This document shows positions 8,108 to 16,243 of a stretch of DNA of 34,616 nucleotides, one piece after another. Source of the DNA: Verrucomicrobia bacterium ADurb.Bin070 (lineage in GTDB: Bacteria; Verrucomicrobiota; Kiritimatiellia; RFP12; UBA1067); contig MWEJ01000007.1 of assembly GCA_002071025.1 (NCBI GenBank), positions 1-34,616 of the forward strand, in the 5' to 3' direction. The position numbers and the translations under genes were made by a program. Position 1 is the stretch's first letter. The number at the start of each line of letters is the position of its first letter. The notes under the pieces were generated by a model. The model was not told the origin of the DNA and did not search any database. It was given only the letters and a program-made list of their open reading frames with translations.

Positions 8108-9532
8108 TCACGGACGCACGTCCGCGGCAGGTGTTACGGTTTCCGCCGCCTCCTGCTCGTGCGCCATCGCGCGCAGTTCCCGGTTACTCCTGATCTTGCG
8201 CGTGATGTCGGTATAGACGAGCAGCAGCATGAGACCGATCAGGAGGACGGCAAAGGTGTTGACCAGCACGGCGACCACTTTGGGATGCGGCTTGCGGCGC
8301 GTGATGATTTCATACAGGGCGAAAATGATGTGCCCGCCATCCAGCACCGGGAAGGGCAGCAGGTTCAGGATCGCCAGGTTGACGCAGATCATGCGCAAGA
8401 AGCCCAGGCCGTCGATCAGGCTGCCGCGCACCGTGTTGTAGAGTCCCATCACGATCGCGACAGGCCCGCCGATATTGCGCGCGACGGCCTTACGCTCGCC
8501 CGGCGATTCAGGCGCGACCATCGCTTGCAAGACCCGCACGACCGAGAGCGAATCCCATTTGAGCTGCTGCCAAGGATCGCGATACATCATCCAAGGCTTC
8601 ACGCCCTCGCGTCCGTCGCTCCAGCGGATTCCGACCAAATATCGTTTCGCCTCTTGCTCATAGCGCGGCGTCACCGAAAGCTTCACGCGCCCGGCGCCGC
8701 GTTGCAGCGTAAGCAGCGCCGGCTGCGCGCCCCGTTTTGCGATCAGCGCGGAAAAATGATACGCACCCAATACCGGCGTCTCATCCACCGCCAGAATCAC
8801 GTCCTTCACCCGAAGCCCGCTCTGCGCGGCCGGCGAACCGGGGATCACCTCGTCCACCTCGCAGCGCGCCTCGGGAAAGACGCCGGCAAGAATACGCAGG
8901 CCCAACGCATTGTTGGTTTCGAACGTGATGGTCAGATCGCGGCACGCGCCGTCACGCACCACACCGAAGGTCGCCGCGCCGGAGCCGCCCGCCAGTTGCC
9001 ACTCCACCTGAAGGTCGGTCCACGTCGCCACCTTGCGCCCGTTGACGCTGTCGATGCGGTCGCCGGCACGCAACCCCGCCGCCCAAGCCGCCGACTCCTC
9101 CGCCACCACACCGACGCGCGTATCCACCACGCCGGTCCGCACGCCCGGCATCCAAGCGATCAGGAGAGCCAGCGCCACCGCCAGCACCACATTGCCGAAC
9201 GGCCCCGCTACCGAGACAACGATCCGCCGCCACGCCGCAATGTCGGGCAGTTCGCGCGACGCCGGACCGCCGCCGCCCTGCACCTTTTCCATGCCGGAAG
9301 GGTCAAGCTGCGGCAGCGCCACATACCCGCCGAACGGAATGCAGCCGATCTTATACTCCACGCCATTGACGGTGCGTTTCCAGAGCGCAGGCCCGAAACC
9401 GATCGCAAAGGTATCCACCTGCAAACCCAGCCAGCGCGCGGCCAGAAAATGGCCGAACTCGTGGATAAAAATCGCCAGGCTGAACAGCAAGACCACGCAC
9501 ACACCCGCCAAGACAGACAACACAAATTCCAT
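8108..9532 (-). CDS. rseP: RIP metalloprotease RseP (site-2 protease)
   Basis: A 474-aa membrane-embedded zinc protease. The first membrane helix carries HEFGH (about residues 24-28), the zinc-binding HExxH motif; the second catalytic site is LPFPVLDGGH in the C-terminal membrane part, where Asp completes the zinc ligands. Two PDZ-like regions lie between (AAGLRAGDRIDSVNG and AAQSGLRVKDVILAV). RseP cuts anti-sigma factors and signal-peptide remnants inside the membrane, releasing envelope stress responses. It lies 42 bases after dxr and is followed almost directly by ispG. This gene order (uppS-cdsA-dxr-rseP) is common in bacteria, which supports the assignment. The C-terminal tail beyond the last membrane helix is short and basic. 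Confidence 0.95.
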   Translation of the reverse strand: MEFVLSVLAGVCVVLLFSLAIFIHEFGHFLAARWLGLQVDTFAIGFGPALWKRTVNGVEYKIGCIPFGGYVALPQLDPSGMEKVQGGGGPASRELPDIAAWRRIVVSVAGPFGNVVLAVALALLIAWMPGVRTGVVDTRVGVVAEESAAWAAGLRAGDRIDSVNGRKVATWTDLQVEWQLAGGSGAATFGVVRDGACRDLTITFETNNALGLRILAGVFPEARCEVDEVIPGSPAAQSGLRVKDVILAVDETPVLGAYHFSALIAKRGAQPALLTLQRGAGRVKLSVTPRYEQEAKRYLVGIRWSDGREGVKPWMMYRDPWQQLKWDSLSVVRVLQAMVAPESPGERKAVARNIGGPVAIVMGLYNTVRGSLIDGLGFLRMICVNLAILNLLPFPVLDGGHIIFALYEIITRRKPHPKVVAVLVNTFAVLLIGLMLLLVYTDITRKIRSNRELRAMAHEQEAAETVTPAADVRP

Positions 9533-9574
9533 GATACGCCACCACTCTTTTCCGGCCCGGATCCGTGATCAGGC

Positions 9575-10789
9575 CTAAACCTTATTCGTGCCCCGCATGC
9601 CGCATCGCTCGGACGCCGCGACGCGCGCCCAGGCATCCGCCTCCACAATCGCCTCGCGCGTCGCGGCAGGACGCGGCGCGTGGGCGGCCATCACCTGTTC
9701 GACGGTCCGCCAGATCCCGGCAAACGGGATCGCGCCCGCCAGAAACGCCTCGACCGCCACCTCATCCGCCGCGTTCAGCACCGCCGGCAGCGTGCCGCCT
9801 GCGGCCGCCGCCTCGCGCGCCAACCGCAGACAGGGGAAGCGCGACTCGTCCGGCGCCTCGAAGGTCAGTCGTCCCTGGCTCACCAGATCCAGCGACGGGA
9901 GCGCGGCGGCCAAGCGGTCGGGCCAGGTCAGCGCGTATTGGATCGGGAAGCGCATATCCGGCACCGAAAGCTGCGCCAACTGCGTCCCGTCCACAAACGT
10001 CACCAGCGAGTGCACGATGCTTTCGGGATGCACGGCCACCCCGATCCGCTCGGCCGGCACATTGAAGAGCCACTGCGCCTCCATGATCTCCAGCCCCTTG
10101 TTCATCATGGTGGCCGAGTCGATCGTCACCTTGCGTCCCATGGCCCAGCGCGGATGATCCAGCGCCTGCTCGGGCGTCACCCTTTCGAAATCGATCCCGC
10201 GGCGCGCCGCGAAGGGCCCGCCTGACGCGGTGAGCACGAGGCGCGCCACGCGATCTTCGGCCGCTGGCTCGCCATCGCGCGTGCGCACGCAGGCCGGGGA
10301 GAATGCCGACGATTGCAGGCATTGGAACAGCGCGCTGTGCTCGCTGTCCACGGGCAACAGGCTGACGCCCGCCTCGGCGCGCCGCCGCATGACCAGTTCA
10401 CCGGCCGAGACCAACACCTCCTTGGTGGCCAGCGCCACATCCTTGCCGGCCTCCAGCGCCGTCAACACTGGCCGCAGGCCGGCCAAGCCCACCAGCGCGC
10501 AGAGCACGGTGTCGGCCGCCGCCAGCCCGGCCAGCGCCGCCACGCCCTCCGCGCCGGCCCAGACCTGGATGCCGTGTGGCCGCGCCAACGCGGCCGCCTC
10601 GGCGGCGGCGGCCCGGTCTTCGACCGCGACCACCTCCACGCCGAACTGCAACGCCTGATCGATCACGCGCGTCACCTTGGAGCGCGTGGCCAGCCCCGCC
10701 ACCCGCACCGCGTCCGGCAGCGCCTCGGCGACCTTGAGCGCGTTCTCACCGATCGAGCCCGTGCTTCCGAGTATGACGACAGACCTCAT
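9575..10789 (-). CDS. dxr: 1-deoxy-D-xylulose 5-phosphate reductoisomerase
   Basis: Dxr (IspC) converts DXP to MEP with NADPH and a divalent metal, the first committed step of the MEP pathway. The 404-aa product begins with the NADPH-binding GSTGSIGENALKVAEA, and has LATKEVLVSAGE, LLPVDSEHSALFQCLQ with the metal-binding acidic residues, ATMMNKGLEIMEAQWLF and VHPESIVHSLV, all diagnostic. Length is normal for the family. Its ATG overlaps the TGA of cdsA by four bases (10786-10789), a sign of translational coupling. Together with uppS, rseP and ispG it places isoprenoid precursor supply and its use in cell-wall carrier lipid in one transcription unit. Confidence 0.96.
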   Translation of the reverse strand: MRSVVILGSTGSIGENALKVAEALPDAVRVAGLATRSKVTRVIDQALQFGVEVVAVEDRAAAAEAAALARPHGIQVWAGAEGVAALAGLAAADTVLCALVGLAGLRPVLTALEAGKDVALATKEVLVSAGELVMRRRAEAGVSLLPVDSEHSALFQCLQSSAFSPACVRTRDGEPAAEDRVARLVLTASGGPFAARRGIDFERVTPEQALDHPRWAMGRKVTIDSATMMNKGLEIMEAQWLFNVPAERIGVAVHPESIVHSLVTFVDGTQLAQLSVPDMRFPIQYALTWPDRLAAALPSLDLVSQGRLTFEAPDESRFPCLRLAREAAAAGGTLPAVLNAADEVAVEAFLAGAIPFAGIWRTVEQVMAAHAPRPAATREAIVEADAWARVAASERCGMRGTNKV

Positions 10790-11691
10790 GGGGACACCGA
10801 CTGCCCGACAAACCAGGCGAGATAGAAATAAAGAACAGCCGGCGAGAAGGTCAGGCTGTCGAACATGTCGAGAATGCCGCCGCCGCCGCCCGGGAGCAGG
10901 CCGGCGGAATCCTTGGTGTTCACCGAACGCTTAAACATCGACTCGATCAAGTCGCCCAGCGCACCGACCACGCCCAGCACTGCGCCCAAGGCCAGTGCGT
11001 GCGATACGCTCAGTTCGACTAGCGGGCCGCCCGGCAGCCAGGCGCAGTGTTTCGACGCCTGAATCATCGCCACGCTCACCGCCATGGAGGCGGCGACCCC
11101 GCCGGCGAAGCCTTCCCACGATTTTTTCGGCGAGACGCGCGGAAACATCTTGTGGCGGCCCAGCGTGACCCCGACCGCAAATGCCCCCACATCGCTGAAT
11201 TTCACGACCGCCGCCAGGTAGGAGGCCAGATACACGCCGACACGCGCCGAGGGGATCTCAAACATCGCGTCCGCCCCCCATTGCGCCAGCCGGATGAAAA
11301 AGCTGAGCATAAAGGGCAGATAGAAGAAACCCAGCAGCGTCACGCCCGTATGCTCGACCGGCCGCGCGATCCGCGAATCAAACAGCACGCGCAGCAGCAG
11401 CGCGAACACCAGCGCCGCCAGCACCAACGTTTCGAACTGGTGGCCCATCGGCAGCTCGCGCGCCGCATAAGGGGGAAAGGCGTAACAGGCGGTCAGCCAC
11501 ACCACGCCCATCGCCATGCCGCCGTTGCGGCTGACCGGGTGGCCGTTGCGCCGCATCATCTGGTAGAACTCGTTCTGACAGGCGCAGGACATCAGCAGCA
11601 GCACGCCGAAGAGCATCCAGCCCGGCATATAGCACAGGCCGAAGAGCCAGGCCGATCCCACCAGCACACCCGTAACAATTCGCTTCGTCAA
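10786..11691 (-). CDS. cdsA: Phosphatidate cytidylyltransferase
   Basis: CdsA makes CDP-diacylglycerol from phosphatidic acid and CTP in the inner membrane. The 301-aa product is rich in hydrophobic helices and ends with the signature region: SPKKSWEGFAGG, GALGDLIESMFKR, then NTKDSAGLLPGGGGGILDMFDS. In the classical signature (PxHGGxxDRxD) the His and Arg are conserved; here they are Gly and Met. Variants at these positions may be lineage-specific, so I do not call it inactive. It begins 15 bases after uppS and overlaps dxr by an ATGA junction. The location between uppS and dxr is the usual one. Confidence 0.93.
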   Translation of the reverse strand: MTKRIVTGVLVGSAWLFGLCYMPGWMLFGVLLLMSCACQNEFYQMMRRNGHPVSRNGGMAMGVVWLTACYAFPPYAARELPMGHQFETLVLAALVFALLLRVLFDSRIARPVEHTGVTLLGFFYLPFMLSFFIRLAQWGADAMFEIPSARVGVYLASYLAAVVKFSDVGAFAVGVTLGRHKMFPRVSPKKSWEGFAGGVAASMAVSVAMIQASKHCAWLPGGPLVELSVSHALALGAVLGVVGALGDLIESMFKRSVNTKDSAGLLPGGGGGILDMFDSLTFSPAVLYFYLAWFVGQSVSP

Positions 11692-11706
11692 GATTCTCGC
11701 TCCTGC

Positions 11707-12453
11707 TTAAGTGCCGCCGCCCCCGGCGCACGGGGCCACCTGCCCCACACCGCCGAACCGGCGGTCACGCGCGGCGTAGGCCGCCAGCGCCGCCTGAAAA
11801 TCCGCTTCGCGGAAATCCGGCCACAGCACCGGGGTCACGTAGAACTCGCTGTAGGCGCATTGCCACAGCAGAAAATTGCTGATGCGCAGTTCGCCGCTGG
11901 TACGGATGATCAGGTCCGGATCCGGCACGTCCGGCGCGTCGAGGCGCGCGGCCAGGGCGGCCTCGTCGACCGCCTCCGGCGCGAGCGTCCCGGCTTTGAC
12001 CTCCTCCGCAATCCGTCGCGCGGCGCGCGCCAGTTCACTGCGCCCGCTGTAGCTGAGGGCGATAATGAGCTGGCGCTCAAATGCGTCGGTCGCGCGTTCG
12101 ATTCGTGTCAGAGCCTGCCGTAACGGTTCGGCCAAATCCTCGCGCCGCCCGATGACACGCAGGCGCACCCGGCGCTCGATCAATTCACGCTCGTGTTTGG
12201 CAATAAACGCGCCGAGCAGGGCCATCAGCCCCGACACCTCGGCCGGAGGGCGCGCCCAGTTTTCAGTGCTGAAGGCGTAAAGCGTGAGATAACGGACTCC
12301 GGCATCACGGCAGTAATTGAGCACACGGCGCACCGTCTCGGACCCGGCTTCATGACCGGCGAGGCGCGGTTGTCCGCGCTGCCTGGCCCAGCGGCCGTTG
12401 CCATCCATGATGATGGCGATGTGCGCTGGCACTCTGTTGGCTGGGGTCTCCAC
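11707..12453 (-). CDS. uppS: Isoprenyl (undecaprenyl) diphosphate synthase
   Basis: A cis-prenyltransferase that extends farnesyl diphosphate with isopentenyl units to make the C55 carrier lipid for peptidoglycan and O-antigen. The 248-aa product has the N-terminal IIMDGNGRWA motif with the catalytic Asp, YAFSTENWARP, ALSYSGRSEL, and the C-terminal DLIIRTSGELRISNFLLWQ and YVTPVLWPDF motifs. The start is GTG at 12453, preceded by AAGGTGGG at a normal distance. A Gly-rich C-terminal extension follows the last motif. It lies 54 bases after purA and 15 bases before cdsA. The product also serves as acceptor for sugar transferases such as the one at 1491-2363. Confidence 0.95.
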   Translation of the reverse strand: METPANRVPAHIAIIMDGNGRWARQRGQPRLAGHEAGSETVRRVLNYCRDAGVRYLTLYAFSTENWARPPAEVSGLMALLGAFIAKHERELIERRVRLRVIGRREDLAEPLRQALTRIERATDAFERQLIIALSYSGRSELARAARRIAEEVKAGTLAPEAVDEAALAARLDAPDVPDPDLIIRTSGELRISNFLLWQCAYSEFYVTPVLWPDFREADFQAALAAYAARDRRFGGVGQVAPCAGGGGT

Positions 12454-12507
12454 CGTGCGTGTCCCACCTTCCGCGTTACGCGTTGTCGGTCCGACGACCG
12501 ATCACTG

Positions 12508-14319
<1,812 letters not shown>

Positions 14320-14323
<4 letters not shown>

Positions 14324-14493
14324 GATTTTCTTTTCCGGAGACCACGCCACAGGAAAAGGGCGGCGGAAAAACCCGCACCGACAGCGAGCAAGACGGCAGA
14401 GAAAAGAGGACACGAGGGAAGGGAAACTGCTGATGGTTTTTCTGCAACGGGCGAAGCGTTGGCATGACACGATGCACATTGCCAATGCAGCAC
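14320..14493 (-). other. Possible small membrane-protein reading frame with a CxxCH motif, lacking its own good start
   Basis: Reading from GTG 14493 gives 57 codons: QCASCHANASP near the start (a CxxCH haem-binding-like motif), then a hydrophobic helix SAVLLAVGAGFSAALFLW and a basic end RGLRKRKS, stop at 14320. A single CxxCH in a frame this short proves nothing, but the hydrophobic helix plus basic end is typical of a membrane anchor, and codon choice is better than in the other two frames. The only good ribosome site (AGGAG, ATG 14516) is in another frame because of the 16-bp tandem repeat at 14474-14505. This may be the C-terminal part of a frameshifted gene. Confidence 0.25.
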
Positions 14494-14505
14494 ATTCCCA
14501 ATGCA
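14474..14505. repeat. 16-bp tandem repeat, two copies, one mismatch
   Basis: GCACATTGCCAATGCA (14474-14489) is followed directly by GCACATTCCCAATGCA (14490-14505), 15 of 16 bases identical. On the minus strand it begins ten bases after a well-placed ATG (14516, with AGGAG upstream). Because 16 is not divisible by three, each copy gained or lost changes the reading frame downstream. Confidence 0.9.
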
Positions 14506-14520
14506 ATTTTATTCATTGCG

Positions 14521-14574
14521 TTACTCCTTTTCTGCCCTTTCTTGGACAATTTTGGCAGTTTTCGGATCGCACAT
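14521..14574 (-). CDS. Possible 17-aa peptide
   Basis: ATG 14574 is preceded by GAAAGGA at five bases and opens a 17-codon frame (MCDPKTAKIVQERAEKE) ending in TAA at 14521. Four bases later comes ATG 14516 with its own AGGAG, located inside this peptide's last codons. The arrangement resembles a short leader ORF coupled to the next start. It is charged and too short to assign; chance is possible. The surrounding 14324-14626 is noticeably AT-richer than the rest of the window. Confidence 0.25.
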   Translation of the reverse strand: MCDPKTAKIVQERAEKE

Positions 14575-14626
14575 GACAATCCTTTCGCTTTTTGGAAAAA
14601 CAAAAGACATTATCCCATTTTCAGAA

Positions 14627-15169
14627 TCAAAAAAAGCTTGGCTCGTCGTCGCCGAGCGGGTCGGCGTAGAGCGCGGGCGACCAGGTGACCGGTGCGGACG
14701 GATAGATGGTGTTGTGCTGTGTGACCTTGTCCCCCTCCCACGCGTCGGCGATGCCGTTGCCGTTCCCGTCGAGCGGGATGGCGACCGTGACAGGGAGCAT
14801 CGCGTTATCGTCACCGTCGTAGGGCGTGGCGGTGAGGACGCACCGGCCGCCCGTGTCCTTGCAGAACAGTTGCAGGTGTGCGAAGGACGCCAGTATCTGG
14901 CGCGCGTTGGCGTGCGAATACTGGACCTCGGGAAGAACGGTGATCGCGCGCAGGTCATACGCCGGCGCGAAGGAGAAGTCGTCGCCGGTCTGGGAGCCCG
15001 AGGCGAACCGCCCGTTCACGCACCACCCCTCCAGTTGCGACACATCGGACAGGGTCAGCTCGACGCGGGAGACGCCCGAGGCGGTGCCGAGGTGCGGCAG
15101 GGTGAGCCCGAGGGTCTGCGGGGCGACCGCGTCAACGACCGTCTGCCAGGCGTTGGTGCCGGCGTTCAT
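14627..15169 (-). CDS. Partial modular secreted-protein ORF, translationally coupled to the PepSY-like gene
   Basis: A 180-aa frame whose ATG (15169) overlaps the TGA of the preceding gene as ATGA. It has no signal peptide and starts in the middle of a module (NAGTNAWQTVVDAVAPQT) that, in the paralogous ORF at 13919-14323, is preceded by more sequence. It continues with an apparent beta-rich domain (VELTLSDVSQLEGWCVNGRF), and near the end has DGNGNGIADAWEGD, an EF-hand-like calcium loop of the type found in repetitive surface proteins. It ends abruptly at GDDEPSFF. It is either a true small operon member or a truncated relic that happens to be in frame with the junction; the lack of an export signal favours the second. 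Confidence 0.5.
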   Translation of the reverse strand: MNAGTNAWQTVVDAVAPQTLGLTLPHLGTASGVSRVELTLSDVSQLEGWCVNGRFASGSQTGDDFSFAPAYDLRAITVLPEVQYSHANARQILASFAHLQLFCKDTGGRCVLTATPYDGDDNAMLPVTVAIPLDGNGNGIADAWEGDKVTQHNTIYPSAPVTWSPALYADPLGDDEPSFF

Positions 15170-16233
15170 TTGCTGAAGTCCAAGCCACCGATCATTTCGC
15201 CTGTCACGGCATCCACGTAGATAAGCGCGGTGCAGGGATCGTCGTCTTTGTCCGTGGACTGAAACGGCACGGAGTACACCAGCCGAAGCTCATCGCGTTT
15301 GGGGACGTAGCCGGAAATACCGATCCCGTAATCAGAATCGGGGTGGATGTAATTGTAGTTCGGCTTGACGTACTCCAACCAGTTGGTGTTGCTGTACACC
15401 ATCCGGGACGCGATTTCCCTGAAAGGGAAGTGTTTTTTCAGGTACTTCTCTGCCTTGGATGCCGCCTGCCCGGAGGACAGGACTGCCCGCGACGGCAGAT
15501 TGGTCGGGCACCAGTCCAGTGAAGAAACAAAGTAGCCGAGCGGCATGCCCGGTAGGTCTGCCACCTCGAGGCCCACGCTGTACGGGGTTGCTAAGCCGTT
15601 TGTGTAAAAGTGCCCGTCATAAATCCACACTCCCTCCTCATACTGGAATTTGCGTTGCTTGAACTTCGCGTTGTCCCACAAATTGTGGACGCCGAACATG
15701 GCCGCGTATTCGCTCATTTTCGCTTTGACCGCCTCCTCCGACGTATGGAGCGGAGGATGGAACGGCTGCCCAAGGATGTAAGGAAGATAAGGGACATCGT
15801 GTTGTCTGTAGAGCGGGTTGCTGATCGAAGTCACTTTTTCAGAGCGTCCAAAAAAATGCACCCAAAGTTCTCTCGAAGTTGCTACGGTTTTAGAATCCAC
15901 CATAGGCTCAAACGACCTATAGACAAACACATCGAAAAAATCGCTTCCAGGGCCAGCCGGGTCTTTACAAACAGCAGATGTCCGGCCCGATGTGTACAAG
16001 TCGGGGCGGTATTTCTGCAGAGGGTACCATTGCGGCTTTCTGTTACTGAAAGGATTGCCGTGAACATAATAATCCATGCCCGTCCACAGGCGTTTGGCCC
16101 AGGCATCGGCCAGACGGATATACGGTGCCTGCTCTTCCGCCGACAGCACGGGGAATGGTTCGGAGCGGCAGACTCCCGCCAGCGCAGAGGCGAGGATGAC
16201 GAATGACAGACTTTGTTTCGCAGTTCTGATCAT
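15166..16233 (-). CDS. Exported protein with PepSY-like C-terminus
   Basis: A 355-aa protein with an N-terminal signal peptide (about residues 1-24, cut after a VCRSEP-like region). The C-terminal end, VYSVPF then ALIYVDAVTGEMIGGLDF, resembles PepSY domains, where a strand ending in DxxTGE closes the fold; PepSY domains often accompany or inhibit secreted peptidases. The middle is rich in Tyr, Trp and Pro with no catalytic motif I can name. GGAG lies six bases before ATG 16233, ten bases after the giant gene. The DNA is AT-richer than most of the window, especially about 15840-16060. Because the preceding gene appears to carry a cysteine-peptidase domain, a partner or inhibitor role is a reasonable guess only. 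Confidence 0.72.
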   Translation of the reverse strand: MIRTAKQSLSFVILASALAGVCRSEPFPVLSAEEQAPYIRLADAWAKRLWTGMDYYVHGNPFSNRKPQWYPLQKYRPDLYTSGRTSAVCKDPAGPGSDFFDVFVYRSFEPMVDSKTVATSRELWVHFFGRSEKVTSISNPLYRQHDVPYLPYILGQPFHPPLHTSEEAVKAKMSEYAAMFGVHNLWDNAKFKQRKFQYEEGVWIYDGHFYTNGLATPYSVGLEVADLPGMPLGYFVSSLDWCPTNLPSRAVLSSGQAASKAEKYLKKHFPFREIASRMVYSNTNWLEYVKPNYNYIHPDSDYGIGISGYVPKRDELRLVYSVPFQSTDKDDDPCTALIYVDAVTGEMIGGLDFSK

Positions 16234-16243
16234 GATGATCTCC

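Noticed and set aside
7964-9568. A long open plus-strand frame of 534 codons antisense to rseP
   Set aside because: Its product is full of Arg, His, Pro and Gln with no domain, while rseP on the other strand has all family motifs. High GC content makes such antisense frames common.
11047-12123. A 358-codon plus-strand frame antisense to cdsA and uppS
   Set aside because: Low-complexity His/Gln/Arg-rich product, antisense to two clear enzymes.
14463-14493. The CxxCH motif as evidence of a cytochrome c
   Set aside because: A single motif in a frame of fewer than 60 codons without a start or signal is not enough; kept only as a possible small membrane peptide.
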